From contig JANYDE010000140.1 of NCBI GenBank assembly GCA_025359915.1, forward strand, positions 1 through 64,000: a DNA stretch of 64,000 nucleotides, in the 5' to 3' direction. The notes beneath the pieces were generated by a model. That model did not search any database. It saw only the letters and a list, made by a program, of their open reading frames with translations, and was not told the origin of the DNA. A program made the position numbers and the translations under genes. Within the stretch, counting starts at the first letter, position 1. Every line of letters starts with the position of its first letter. The stretch is from Chamaesiphon sp. 336R_metabinner_41. GTDB taxonomy: Bacteria; Cyanobacteriota; Cyanobacteriia; Cyanobacteriales; Chamaesiphonaceae. Positions 1-9,063 of this stretch are shown piece by piece.

Positions 1-414
1 TGGGTTGAGCCTCGTTGGCGGAGCCTCTCTGCGTTGGCGATAGCCTGCCGTAGGTACAGGCAGACACTTTTGCTGAGGCAAAGGCTTCGCCAACGTGAAC
101 GGAACGAGAAAACCCAACACACTCAACAATCGATTGTGCAGATGTTGGGTTTCACATTCGTTCAACCCAACCTACAGGTGGATTTCAGATTTTTCTCTAC
201 CCAATAGATCAGCCCTGCCTTTCCAAGGGGATGGCTGGGGTAGGGTAAAAATCTCCGTATCATCTCCAACAGTCACTACTTCTAAATTTAGTAGTGTAGA
301 CGCAAAAAAGTAGGGGCAATGTCTTGTCGTTTTTTTATTCAGGGGGAACCCCTGAATAAAAACGCCGCTTCATGAATTGCCCCTACTTTTTTGATGGTAT
401 TAGTAGAGATTCGA
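1..414. other. Repeat-rich intergenic region
   Basis: No credible gene is seen here. Bases 1-95 carry alternating CGTTGGCG/GCCAACG and CCTGCCG-type words like those of small dispersed cyanobacterial repeats. Bases 110-180 contain AACCCAACA and TGTTGGGTT arms. Bases 205-255 resemble the GGGGTAGGGTAAA-type repeat found again near 24.45 kb and 30.87 kb. Bases 304-392 form a nested palindrome listed separately. A 72-codon open frame at 95-313 is built almost entirely of these repeats and is not called. Confidence 0.6.
304..392. repeat. Nested inverted repeat (MITE-like or terminator-like)
   Basis: Outer arms of 17 nt (304-320 and 376-392) are exact complements containing AGTAGGGGCAAT and ATTGCCCCTACT. 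Inner arms of 14 nt (332-345 and 349-362) are also exact complements around a 3-nt loop. It lies at the 3' end of the hliP gene on the minus strand, so it could also stop transcription. Mobility is not shown; no ORF or clear target duplication is visible. Confidence 0.7.
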
Positions 415-594
415 TTATCTAAGCCCCAGCCATGTTAGTAGATCTTGCCCTGTTATGAATTCCAAGAGCAATAACAAGACGAATCCCACCATCGCAAATC
501 GACCATTAACTTGCTCTGCATAAACATTCCAGCCAAAACTAGGTTCGATGGAGGAAGGCTGGATTTTTGAATCTGTTGGTGTTTTATTAGTCAC
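415..594 (-). CDS. hliP: High-light-inducible protein (HliP, one-helix CAB-like)
   Basis: This is a 59-residue single-helix protein of the CAB/ELIP/HLIP family, which binds chlorophyll and carotenoid in thylakoid membranes and protects photosystems under light stress. The diagnostic helix is plain: an E-x3-N-G-R-x-A-M-x-G-F motif (EQVNGRFAMVGF) near residues 27-38, followed by a leucine-rich membrane stretch and FITGQDLLTWLGL at the C-terminus. GTG is the only usable start because an in-frame TAG lies two codons upstream. Length and motif match typical cyanobacterial Hlips. It is divergent from gmd. No HLR1 light-response element was found in the short spacer. Which Hli paralogue it is cannot be told. 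Confidence 0.9.
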   Translation of the reverse strand: MTNKTPTDSKIQPSSIEPSFGWNVYAEQVNGRFAMVGFVLLLLLEFITGQDLLTWLGLR

Positions 595-755
595 GATCTA
601 TATTTACTAAAAATAGAATGGGATGCAAGAAATTATGCCTTATTTATAATCTAACTCGATCGTGCTAGTAAATTTGCGACGAGTGGGAACAATAGTGAGA
701 TGGGTTGTCAGTATCTAAGACTAACAGACATTCAGATCGCCTCACAATCGTAAGT

Positions 756-1787
756 ATGAAGAAAGCATTGATTACAGGATTAACCGGACAAGATGGTTCT
801 TATCTCGCCGAACTTTTGATTAGCAAAGGATATCAGGTCTTTGGTTTGGTGAGAAGATCGAGTGGCGGTAATCTCGATCGAATCGGTCATCTAGGCGATC
901 GAATTGAGATACTATCAGGAGACTTGCTCGATCAAACTTCCCTAATGGATGTAATCACGATCGCTCAACCAGATGAAATTTACAATCTTGCCTCCCAAAG
1001 TTATATTCCCACATCCTGGACACAACCCGCCCTAACTGCGGAATATACCGCGCTAGGTGTCTCGCGTCTATTAGAAGCCATCCGTCGCTGTCAGCCAGAT
1101 GCCAGATTTTATCAAGCTTCAAGCAGTGAGGTCTTTGGTGCCCCCGATATTGCGCCCCAAGATGAACGCACAGCCTTTCGCCCGCGCAATCCTTATGGTG
1201 TCGCCAAAGCATACGCTCACTGGATGACTGCCAACTATCGCACCCAGTACAATCTCTACGCTTGTTGTGGGATTACTTATACTCACGAATCGCCCCGTCG
1301 CAGTGCCGAATTTGTATTTCGCAAAATCACCCGCACCGCCGCGATGATTAAACTAGGATTGGCGACAGAATTGAAACTGGGCAATCTTGATGCGAGACGG
1401 GACTGGTGTTATGCAAAAGATGCTGTCGCCGCGATGTGGCTGATGTTGCAACAAGAAGAACCAGATGATTATATTATTGCTAGTGGCGAGACTCATTCAG
1501 TCTGCGAATTGGTCGAATGTGCATTCAATTACGTTGGGTTAGATTGGCAGAAATATGTGAAGATAGATCCAACTTTTTATCGTGCAGACGAACCAGTTCA
1601 GTTAGTAGGGAATATTAATAAGATTCAAACTAAGTTAGGTTGGCAGCCGGAATATTCATTCCGGCAATTAATCGAATTAATGCTAGAAAGTGATTTACAG
1701 CAATTAAGTCAAGATGCGATTCTCCGTTGGAGAGGCTCTACCAACGATCCTAAGATTCAGAAGACTGTAAAACTATACCAAGGCTAA
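756..1787 (+). CDS. gmd: GDP-mannose 4,6-dehydratase
   Basis: This enzyme converts GDP-D-mannose to GDP-4-keto-6-deoxymannose, the precursor of GDP-fucose and GDP-rhamnose for surface glycans. It is an extended SDR: a GLTGQDGSY nucleotide-binding loop at residues 8-16, an SSSEVFG segment with the catalytic Ser/Thr region, and an NPYGVAKAYAHW YxxxK active site near residue 145. RRDWCYAKDAV is also a family block. ATG at 756 is preferred because the fold begins directly there (MKKALITG); a TTG 51 nt upstream would add a sequence unlike the family. The last ~20 residues are encoded over a repeat-like sequence (1721-1746). It converges with and overlaps by 15 bp the next gene; no fcl neighbour is present. 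Confidence 0.93.
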   Translation: MKKALITGLTGQDGSYLAELLISKGYQVFGLVRRSSGGNLDRIGHLGDRIEILSGDLLDQTSLMDVITIAQPDEIYNLASQSYIPTSWTQPALTAEYTALGVSRLLEAIRRCQPDARFYQASSSEVFGAPDIAPQDERTAFRPRNPYGVAKAYAHWMTANYRTQYNLYACCGITYTHESPRRSAEFVFRKITRTAAMIKLGLATELKLGNLDARRDWCYAKDAVAAMWLMLQQEEPDDYIIASGETHSVCELVECAFNYVGLDWQKYVKIDPTFYRADEPVQLVGNINKIQTKLGWQPEYSFRQLIELMLESDLQQLSQDAILRWRGSTNDPKIQKTVKLYQG

Positions 1788-4118
1788 ACTCGGAACTTCG
1801 ATTAACTCAATTTCACTAATTAAATTAGCACCAGCAGACTCGATTGCATCCATACTTTCCAACTCTAATTTAATCCTTCCCTGTAGTTTAGGCAATAAAG
1901 ATCGCCATTGAATCGGAGCTAATTTACCCATAAGAGCTATCTCTACATGCTCTGTAATATCAATATCAGTACTCATCATTAGATTTATACTGATCCCAGC
2001 TATCAACATATTTGCAGCTTCCAAATCCTCCACATTAGTGGTATCGATTAGTAGTGTTAGTCGATTGAATTTCGAGCTTTGAGCTAAGTTATAACAAACA
2101 TTGCAAATCTCTTCACCTAATATTTCTTCATCCTGCAACCAATCAGGAAAGATAATTAAGTTATCTTGACCTAATGACAGATGACTTAAAGTTTGTTCGA
2201 TGAGAACAGAGCTAACTATATCACCCATTTTAGCCCAGGAAAATTGCTTGACCTGTTCCAATCCAGCGGCGATTAAATCCGCTCTAATGGGAGGCTTTTG
2301 AACCTCCCGGAGAGCTTTTGTCATTCCATCAATATCATCATCGAATACATAGATAGCCGCCTCACCAGCCACTTCAGGAATTGATGCATTCGGACAAGTA
2401 ATTACCGGACAACCAGCAGCAAATGCTTCAGCAATCGGTAATCCAAATCCCTCATACTTAGAAGGATAAACTAATGCAATTGCCCCCGCATATGCGATAC
2501 TCAACTCTCGATCGTCTAGTCGCAGATGATGTATATTACTATCAGGTGCATATTGTTGGAGTTCTTCAGCATTCGAGCCAGCCGAACCAGTACAAATCAG
2601 ATCAAATTCACCAGTATTAGTTAGCTGACTGAATCCTTGCCAGAATAAAATGCCATTTTTATAACCGCCGAAACTAGAACCAATTAAGATGAAATAAGGT
2701 TTATTAATCTCATACTTATTACGGAAGACATCTATTGATTCAGTCGATTGGGTTGTAAATACAGCCTGCGTCCCACAGTGGGCAACTGTAACGATATCTG
2801 GACTGATATCTGGATAAACTTTAAGTAGATCTTTGGCTGTATGTTTTGAGATAGTTAGATAAGCAGAAGCATGTTCGATCGCATGTTGTTTTTCCTGCCA
2901 CATTGGTTGGCTAAGATCGGCACCTAACATTTCAGGAATCATATCATATCCCATGAATACTGAAGGAGTTTCTAAAGGAGTCGTATAATAAGTCGAGATA
3001 AATAAATCTGCCTTTAGATCGTTACATGTCTGCTGCAACATCTGTCGATCGGTATCAGTTTTATTGTAGTCATAAGCAGGAATCTGATAATAACTGATTC
3101 CCTCAACTTTTGGTGCTGTTCCTGCTCGATCTAGTACAACTAGATGAGTTCCGAATTCGGTATTAACCCACTCTTCTAATAGAGATTTCCAAACACGAGC
3201 GATACCTGTACTATAAAGCTGAAAAAAGACTCCATCGACGACAACTATTGGGGTAATTTTATGGTTGTTTGCTAGCAATAAATCCTGGTGCTTTGAAATT
3301 GACGATGCAATAAGTTTATTTTTTAACAGTTGATAATCTGAGGAAAGCAATGAAGGGCGATGCAACTTTGGTGATTCTACTTGACACAAATCAAAAAAAG
3401 TACTGCTAGATAATTTGCGTGGTGTCAATAAATGAAGTGCAGATCCATTCGTATAAAAATTCAATCCATATTCCTTCGCTAGATAACGTAAAGTCGTCTC
3501 ATTGAAAAATGAAATATGCTGACCAGTTTCGAGAGCATAGTACCACCACTCACCTGGTTTTGGTCGATGAGATGGCATTAGCTCTGTGCTGAATAAAATC
3601 TCTGGCGCGAGTGCTAGCATTCTCTCTATTTCGGCACGAGGTTCGACCAGATGCTCGAATACCTCAAAAGAAGTGAGTAGAGAATAAGACTGATAAATGC
3701 TCGGATCGCATTCAAATTCTTGAGCAAATAAATTCTGACAATATTTATCTTCCCAGTCAAAGTCAAAGCCTCTATCTCGCATCATTCGCACGAATAAGCC
3801 ATAACCCCCGCCATAGTCTAAAAACCTTGCAGAACCTGGGTAAAGATGATGAAGAATATTGGCAACGATAGGTGCATATAAATTATTTCGATAAACTAAA
3901 CCTACATCGGTTCCGGCGATCGCAGCAGAATAAGCTTGGGTTAACCAATATGGTGTTTCTGTTTGCACGAATTGACATTTGGGGCACTCAAAATAATTAA
4001 CTAAATGTTCATTTAAGACTAATGACTTAGCGAAATAAGTTGCAGGAGCATCGCAAATTTTACACTTCATGGGGAATATTATATTTTTTGATTGAATAGA
4101 ATGAATTTTGCCAGTCAT
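1773..4118 (-). CDS. Methyltransferase-glycosyltransferase (GT4-type) fusion protein
   Basis: This 781-residue protein has two enzyme modules. Residues ~17-270 carry a CxxC...CxxC zinc-ribbon-like start (CKIC and CPKC) and a class I SAM methyltransferase core ([10 protein letters not shown], then TSFEVFEHL). Residues ~330-660 are a GT-B glycosyltransferase of GT4 type, with [13 protein letters not shown], a [19 protein letters not shown] donor-site block with the EX7E pattern, and [14 protein letters not shown]. About 100 further C-terminal residues are unassigned. ATG at 4118 is used; ATG at 4070 (MKCKIC) is an equally plausible start. The likely job is synthesis of a methylated surface sugar, in keeping with convergent gmd. 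The sugar substrate is not inferable. Confidence 0.8.
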   Translation of the reverse strand: MTGKIHSIQSKNIIFPMKCKICDAPATYFAKSLVLNEHLVNYFECPKCQFVQTETPYWLTQAYSAAIAGTDVGLVYRNNLYAPIVANILHHLYPGSARFLDYGGGYGLFVRMMRDRGFDFDWEDKYCQNLFAQEFECDPSIYQSYSLLTSFEVFEHLVEPRAEIERMLALAPEILFSTELMPSHRPKPGEWWYYALETGQHISFFNETTLRYLAKEYGLNFYTNGSALHLLTPRKLSSSTFFDLCQVESPKLHRPSLLSSDYQLLKNKLIASSISKHQDLLLANNHKITPIVVVDGVFFQLYSTGIARVWKSLLEEWVNTEFGTHLVVLDRAGTAPKVEGISYYQIPAYDYNKTDTDRQMLQQTCNDLKADLFISTYYTTPLETPSVFMGYDMIPEMLGADLSQPMWQEKQHAIEHASAYLTISKHTAKDLLKVYPDISPDIVTVAHCGTQAVFTTQSTESIDVFRNKYEINKPYFILIGSSFGGYKNGILFWQGFSQLTNTGEFDLICTGSAGSNAEELQQYAPDSNIHHLRLDDRELSIAYAGAIALVYPSKYEGFGLPIAEAFAAGCPVITCPNASIPEVAGEAAIYVFDDDIDGMTKALREVQKPPIRADLIAAGLEQVKQFSWAKMGDIVSSVLIEQTLSHLSLGQDNLIIFPDWLQDEEILGEEICNVCYNLAQSSKFNRLTLLIDTTNVEDLEAANMLIAGISINLMMSTDIDITEHVEIALMGKLAPIQWRSLLPKLQGRIKLELESMDAIESAGANLISEIELIEVPSLALV

Positions 4119-4272
4119 TCTATTCTTATTTTCACCGTTTAAATCTCCCTGTCCTGAATGTTGATATTCGTCAGGCAGTGCAGTAAAGTCATTCGGTTAT
4201 TTGGAGGTAGCCCTCTGTTGCAGCAAACTAATTTAGTTTCTGTGAGAGGATCATCCTAAATCATGCATTGAT

Positions 4273-4662
4273 TTATTCTCTTGATTTTAGAGTACCCACT
4301 TTTTTGGTGTCTGTTAACTGTTTGTTGAGCGCGGCGAGAAATTCTTTGTACTGCTGGTTGGTGGGATTGAGCTTGACTAGTTGTTCGAGGGCGGCTTTGG
4401 TGCCTGGAGCGTCGCCTGTCCGCATCCGAATCTCGACTAAGCCACGTAATGCTGTTTGATTATTCGGCTCGCGCTGCAAAACTGCGAGGAAACCTTTCTC
4501 TTCGGCTTGAAGTTGGGCATTCTGAGATTGGGCAGTATTTTCTTTTTTGGTGGGTTTGTCGATCGAACTGACGATTAGACTACCCAATCCTAATACGCTC
4601 GAAGACAGAAAGGCAATGCCAGAGATAATTACAACGACTTTGGTTAAGGGACTTTTTGCCAC
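4273..4662 (-). CDS. Membrane-anchored TPR-like small protein
   Basis: This is a 129-residue protein of unknown function. Residues ~8-32 form one hydrophobic segment (VVVIISGIAFLSSSVLGLG), so it is probably anchored in the membrane. Residues ~50-115 look like tandem helical TPR-type repeats (LQREPNNQTALRGLVEIRM and then LVKLNPTNQQYKEFL), with the Pro/Asn turns typical of such repeats. Similar short TPR proteins are common in cyanobacteria without known role. It stands alone, divergent from the gene at 4785. Confidence 0.7.
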   Translation of the reverse strand: MAKSPLTKVVVIISGIAFLSSSVLGLGSLIVSSIDKPTKKENTAQSQNAQLQAEEKGFLAVLQREPNNQTALRGLVEIRMRTGDAPGTKAALEQLVKLNPTNQQYKEFLAALNKQLTDTKKVGTLKSRE

Positions 4663-4784
4663 GTTTTACTTTACTCGCTTTATTTATATTTGCAGCTCGG
4701 ATCTCTGAGTCAGACGGGAGCTATTTCCTTACGTTACCAATTTTCAGCTATTAACTATCATTTTGAATCGCGGTTAGTCAATTT

Positions 4785-5621
4785 ATGTCAGTATCTATAC
4801 CAATTTCAGTTTGGGGTAATTTTAGATCACAATTATCTCAGTTATCACCCAACCTATTGGGGCAACTCGGCTGTATTCTGGGTTCATTTGCAGCAGTTGT
4901 TTATCTGCAAACACCCCAGCTATCATCACTCAAGCACCAGCATAAAAATTTGAGTAAGACGGATCTTCAGCAAGCAGAAGTGAAGACAAAGCTGCAACTT
5001 GAGATCGCTAAAACACTACCGACGTTTGGATTTGATAACCTGGTGGCTGATTGGCACTTTATTGATTTTGTCCAATACTTTGGCGATACGGAAGTCCGCC
5101 AAAAAGCTGGGTATGGAGCAGCGATGGAGTATTTTGATGCAATGATCGATCGAGATCCGCGATTTCTTTATGCTTATTTTTATCTGTCTAGTACTGGCTC
5201 TATCTATGCGGGACAACCAGAAAAGTCGGTGAGTCTGATGGATCGAGGCTTGAAATCACTATCGCCCCAAGTACCCGATCGAGGTTACTATATTTGGAGA
5301 CTCAAGGCTGTCGATGAGTTACTATTTTTAGGGAAAATACCTGATGCTCGCAATTCGATGCTAACTGCGGCAAACTGGGCAAGTAAATCGACCACTCCAG
5401 AAGGTCAAAATGTTGCTAAGATCTCTCAGGGTACTGCTGCCTATCTCGCCCGTAATCCCAATAGTAAGCAAGCTCAATTCGATGCCTGGAACATGGTTCT
5501 GGGCGCGGCTGTTGATGATTTTGTGATTAAGCGCGCGATCGCTGGAATTCGATCGACTGGTGGTAAGGTGACAATAAGTCCTACTGGAGAATTTAAAGTA
5601 GAAGCTCCAATGAAGGATTGA
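4785..5621 (+). CDS. Conserved hypothetical, helical-repeat protein
   Basis: This is a 278-residue protein I cannot assign to a named family. It has a weak hydrophobic segment near residues 24-44 (LLGQLGCILGSFAAVVYLQ), suggesting an N-terminal anchor. A conserved-looking globular part follows with FGFDNLVADWHFIDFVQYFGD, and then TPR-like helices (YFDAMIDRDPRFLYAYFYLS, and paired helices to ~residue 240). ATG 4785 is the first start of the long frame; a second overlapping frame at 4690-4953 is a shadow. The gene stands just upstream of the sucC-like gene in the same direction but separated by ~98 bp with short tandem repeats. Confidence 0.65.
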   Translation: MSVSIPISVWGNFRSQLSQLSPNLLGQLGCILGSFAAVVYLQTPQLSSLKHQHKNLSKTDLQQAEVKTKLQLEIAKTLPTFGFDNLVADWHFIDFVQYFGDTEVRQKAGYGAAMEYFDAMIDRDPRFLYAYFYLSSTGSIYAGQPEKSVSLMDRGLKSLSPQVPDRGYYIWRLKAVDELLFLGKIPDARNSMLTAANWASKSTTPEGQNVAKISQGTAAYLARNPNSKQAQFDAWNMVLGAAVDDFVIKRAIAGIRSTGGKVTISPTGEFKVEAPMKD

Positions 5622-5689
5622 ATTTAGTGGGTGGTGAATAATGAAAAACCTGTTCAAGCCGCACCGTGAAACACAAACTACTCGAACCA

Positions 5690-5716
5690 CTATTCACTAT
5701 CCACCATTCACCAAGT
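5690..5716. repeat. Heptamer-like short tandem repeat
   Basis: CACTATTCACTATCCACCATTCACC is a degenerate 7-bp-period repeat just before the sucC-like start. A related sequence is found at 58003-58027 and, reverse-complemented, at 59119-59142. Such repeats are common in cyanobacterial spacers. Confidence 0.55.
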
Positions 5717-5719
5717 TAC

Positions 5720-6820
5720 ATGGATTTACTAGAATACCAAGCTAAAGAATTATTCCGAGAGGTGGGGATTCCAGTATTGCCATCTCAACGGATCGATCGA
5801 CCGACGGATCTCAAGGCATTGCGGATTCCTTATCCGGTAGTATTAAAGTCACAGGTTAGTGTCGGCAATCGAGGTAAAGCTGGCGGAATTAGATTTGTCG
5901 AGAATACCATCGATGCGATCGCAGCGGCGCGGACAATTTTTAATCTACCGATTTCGGGCGAATATCCGCAGGTGCTGTTAGCGGAGGCTAAATATAATAC
6001 CAGTCAGGAATTTTATCTGGCAATTGTGATCGACAGATTAGCTTGTCGTCCGGTATTACTGGGTTCGAGCGATGGAGGGATGAATATTAATACCATGCTC
6101 GATCGAATTGAGCAGGTAGTTGTTTATGATGAGTTTTCATCTTTTTATGCGCGGCGGCTTGCGCTGAAAATGGGACTTCAGGGCGATTTGATGCTGGCGG
6201 TGAGTGAAATTATCGAGAAGATGTATCTGCTGATGCAGTCACAGGATTTGGATCTGGTAGAAATAAATCCCGTCGGAGTCGATCGCAATGGTGAAGTGAT
6301 GGCATTAGATGGCAAAATTAGTGTCAACCATCATGCTGTGGGTAGACATCCAAATCTGCAACCGTGGCGAGTTGTGGATAATGTCCGCAATCGGTTACGG
6401 ACACTATCACCGCTATTTACCGATGTCGGGAATATTAGTATCCTCTGTAGTGGCAATGGGTTGGCTCTAGCGATGTTGGATAGTATCGCTCAAGGTGGCG
6501 GCAAGGTGGCTCAATGTATTGTCGTCGATCCCGCCTGTGGTGAAGAAATGCAGCTTGCACTCGATCGACTCGGAATTTATAATCAAGATTTGGTTGAATC
6601 AAGTACCCTAGATGTTTTACTAGTCAATTTAGTTGGGAGCGAAACCGATAGTTTTCAACAAATTATCCAATATTTACCGGATTACCAAAATCTAACGATT
6701 GTCTGGCGAGTCTTGGCAAATGATTTCGACAGGCTAGCTGGATTACTGCCATTATCGATTAAGCTCGTTACCAATTTCGATCGCGCGATCTCCCAAACAT
6801 TAGCAATTGCCAAGGATTAG
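5720..6820 (+). CDS. sucC: Succinyl-CoA synthetase beta subunit-like (degenerate ligase domain)
   Basis: The family makes succinate and ATP/GTP from succinyl-CoA. The 366-residue protein starts as a typical SucC (MDLLEYQAKELF) and has an ATP-grasp fold with NRGKAGG, LVEINPVGVDRNGEV and LDGKISV. The C-terminal CoA-ligase half departs from the E. coli pattern: the GAGLAMGTMD block reads GNGLALAMLD, NFLDVGGGA reads QCIVVDPAC, and the NIFGGI loop reads NLVGSE. ATG at 5720 is chosen because the fold begins there; an upstream in-frame ATG at 5666 lies in repeat DNA. It is paired with the sucD-like gene 141 bp downstream. Family membership is clear; activity is doubtful. Confidence 0.8.
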   Translation: MDLLEYQAKELFREVGIPVLPSQRIDRPTDLKALRIPYPVVLKSQVSVGNRGKAGGIRFVENTIDAIAAARTIFNLPISGEYPQVLLAEAKYNTSQEFYLAIVIDRLACRPVLLGSSDGGMNINTMLDRIEQVVVYDEFSSFYARRLALKMGLQGDLMLAVSEIIEKMYLLMQSQDLDLVEINPVGVDRNGEVMALDGKISVNHHAVGRHPNLQPWRVVDNVRNRLRTLSPLFTDVGNISILCSGNGLALAMLDSIAQGGGKVAQCIVVDPACGEEMQLALDRLGIYNQDLVESSTLDVLLVNLVGSETDSFQQIIQYLPDYQNLTIVWRVLANDFDRLAGLLPLSIKLVTNFDRAISQTLAIAKD

Positions 6821-6961
6821 TCTTGAGTTTTAAGGGGGAAATCGATGGTTTTTAAAAATGAACAGCACTCAAATGGTGAAATTGCGTCAATATAGTCAGC
6901 TACTTACACACTTAGACTAGTAATTGACAACTTTAATTCTAGCCCTTTCCCTTTCCCCTAA

Positions 6962-7861
6962 ATGCCCATCAATCTCCAACCAGACAGCCGTGTGTTAATT
7001 CACGGAATTGACAATCCCCTCGCACTCGCGGCAATTAGCCGAATGCAAATCTATGGTACTAATATCGTGGGGATTATTATTGCCGGAAAGGGTGGACAAC
7101 AATTAGGAGATTTGCCAGTATTTGACCTAGTAGAGCAGGCACAAGCCGCATTAGGACCGATCGATACTAGTTTAATCTTTGTACCTGCTTATGAGGTCTT
7201 AGATGCTGCTCTCGAAGCAATTGCCGCAAACATTCCTCAATTGGTAATTGTCACTAGAGGCGTACCACCACTAGATACGATTCGATTATTGCGGCAGGCG
7301 AGGATTACCGATACCTTGATTCTCGGTTCTGGAAGTGCCGGAATTATCATACCCGATCGATTATTGCTAGGTATTTATCAGCCCCAATTATTCCGTCCAG
7401 GCAAAGTGGCGATTATCAGTCGCAATCAGAGTTTAACCGCCGAAATTGCTAGCGAACTAAATCAGGCAAATTTTGGCCAATCGATCGTCATTCATATCGG
7501 CAGCGATCCACTGGTTGGCTCCTCTTGTCGGCTCTGGCTAGAATGGTTGCAATCTGACCCCTTAACAGCAGCAATCGTCCTTGTCGGCGATATTTGCTGG
7601 GATTCAGAGGCTGCTACGGCAGCTTATCTACTCGCGCAAAAGGGAAAACCCGTGGTTGCCTATCTCGCAGGGATTCATGCCAGCACGCCGCATCCGCTGA
7701 CTGATGCCGCGATCGTTTTGAGTCACACACTCTCAAAACCGATCCATCATGCCGATACGATTCAACAACGAATCGAAACTTATCAGCGGGCGAAAATTTC
7801 GGTAGCGAAGAAGATCGGACAAATTCCCCATTTGTTAAAAAAGTTAGGGAGTAAGGCTTAG
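6962..7861 (+). CDS. sucD: Succinyl-CoA synthetase alpha subunit-like, catalytic His absent
   Basis: The overall 299-residue architecture (CoA-binding domain then ligase domain) fits SucD: residues ~1-130 contain YGTNIVGIIIAGKGG, LPVFDLVEQA and VTRGVPPLDTIRLL. Every catalytic block is altered relative to E. coli SucD. GPNCPG is GSGSAG, SRSGTLTYE is SRNQSLTAE, GEIGG is GDICW, and the GHAGAI block holding the phosphohistidine is TDAAIV. The protein is thus unlikely to perform the normal phosphohistidine chemistry. It follows the sucC-like gene, which is degenerate in the same way, so the pair probably diverged together. A regulatory or altered role is possible. Confidence 0.78.
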   Translation: MPINLQPDSRVLIHGIDNPLALAAISRMQIYGTNIVGIIIAGKGGQQLGDLPVFDLVEQAQAALGPIDTSLIFVPAYEVLDAALEAIAANIPQLVIVTRGVPPLDTIRLLRQARITDTLILGSGSAGIIIPDRLLLGIYQPQLFRPGKVAIISRNQSLTAEIASELNQANFGQSIVIHIGSDPLVGSSCRLWLEWLQSDPLTAAIVLVGDICWDSEAATAAYLLAQKGKPVVAYLAGIHASTPHPLTDAAIVLSHTLSKPIHHADTIQQRIETYQRAKISVAKKIGQIPHLLKKLGSKA

Positions 7862-7971
7862 ATATTTAGATTTTAAAATGACTAATTTTGTTCGAGAGCT
7901 TGAGAAAAATGGATTTGTGCCGATCAATTCGTATCTCAATTCAGCCGCCCATAGCTATTTTAGACCATAAC

Positions 7972-9063
7972 CTAATTTAAGGAATAGATATTCCCATCAA
8001 CCAACAAGCGAGTAATTCCCTTGAGTTTAAGATGTTGAGTTGTTTTATAGAAAACGCGACTATCTGGTACCTTGATTACTCTTTGAGTGCGTTGATTGGA
8101 AAATCTTTTAGCAACGCGATGATTATCAAAAATTGGTAAAGTACGTTGTTGAGTTTCTTCGCCAGATATTTGTCCGAGATCGGCAAAATCTTTGAGGGGA
8201 CGAACGATTAGCTCCGCAAATTTATCGATCACGATATAACAAGTACGCGGTAAAGTGGCTTGAGATAATGGGGTAATTTGGACATGCAACCGATCTTCTG
8301 TCAGTAATTGGGTTGGATCCAACAGTTGATTCGGAGTTGTAGCTTCATCCTCGTCATCATCTTCATCATCCTCGTCATCATCAGCGATTTCCTCGCCAAA
8401 CATTGCAGCTAAAATATTTACATCTTCGGTGTCGTCATCCTCATCTTCATCAATCTCCGCTGCTGATATTTCGGCAAAGGAAGAAGGTTCGACAACAGGA
8501 GTAAAGTAACGATTCTCTGAGTCAGCCAGTATTTCCCGTAATACTGGAGTGCGTGGAGTTGGTGGTATTGATGTTTTGGTGGCGGGGGTAGTCGTCAGCG
8601 GATCGATATTTCTGCTGGTTGGTGTGGTGTTGGTGTGGGAGATTGGCTCTTCAATAGCTACTGTCGGTAACGATAAATTTTCTCCGGCTACTGGCTGATC
8701 GTCCGCCACCGTCAATGGTGCTGAAGAGCGACGACGCAATCGACGGATTGCATTGCTATCCTCATCCTCAGCCATACTAGCTAGGGGTGAGATGATGGAC
8801 AAAACTGAAGTGTCTGTGGACGTAACGATCATGGGTTCTGCTGCCGTTGTCAGGCTTTCATCCTCAGTACCAACTTTAATTCCCCGTTTTTGCTGGATTA
8901 GGATCTCATATTCAGCTTCAGGGATATTGGTTTTAAGGAGGCGACTGATGGTAGAATTACTTACTCCATAACGATTTGCTAGAGATGCAGTAGTATCTCC
9001 AGCTTGACGATAGAGATCGACAATCTCCAACTTATCCGCAGCGGTAATTTTTTTAGAACTCAT
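7972..9063 (-). CDS. HTH-domain protein with acidic linker
   Basis: This is a 363-residue protein of unknown function. Residues ~5-50 form a transposase/homeodomain-like helix-turn-helix (ITAADKLEIVDLY, then ANRYGVSNSTISRLLK), suggesting DNA binding. Residues ~100-200 are Pro/Thr/Ser-rich. Residues ~205-245 are strongly acidic (runs of D and E). Residues ~260-363 form a separate folded part ending TRLLVDGNIYSLN. No transposase catalytic domain follows, so it is not a transposase. Its ATG overlaps the stop of the upstream membrane-protein gene (ATGA), which implies translational coupling, and an AAAGGA ribosome-binding site lies just upstream. Confidence 0.7.
   Translation of the reverse strand: MSSKKITAADKLEIVDLYRQAGDTTASLANRYGVSNSTISRLLKTNIPEAEYEILIQQKRGIKVGTEDESLTTAAEPMIVTSTDTSVLSIISPLASMAEDEDSNAIRRLRRRSSAPLTVADDQPVAGENLSLPTVAIEEPISHTNTTPTSRNIDPLTTTPATKTSIPPTPRTPVLREILADSENRYFTPVVEPSSFAEISAAEIDEDEDDDTEDVNILAAMFGEEIADDDEDDEDDDEDEATTPNQLLDPTQLLTEDRLHVQITPLSQATLPRTCYIVIDKFAELIVRPLKDFADLGQISGEETQQRTLPIFDNHRVAKRFSNQRTQRVIKVPDSRVFYKTTQHLKLKGITRLLVDGNIYSLN

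Noticed and set aside
95-313. 72-codon open frame
   Set aside because: It consists of dispersed repeat DNA, has no start signal and no protein-like pattern.
7878-7970. 30-codon ORF after sucD (MTNFVRELEKNGFVP...)
   Set aside because: It reads somewhat like protein but is too short, and no family or RBS was visible; not called.
7972-9063. Transposase
   Set aside because: Only the HTH resembles transposases; there is no DDE domain, and the gene sits in a stable operon without terminal repeats.
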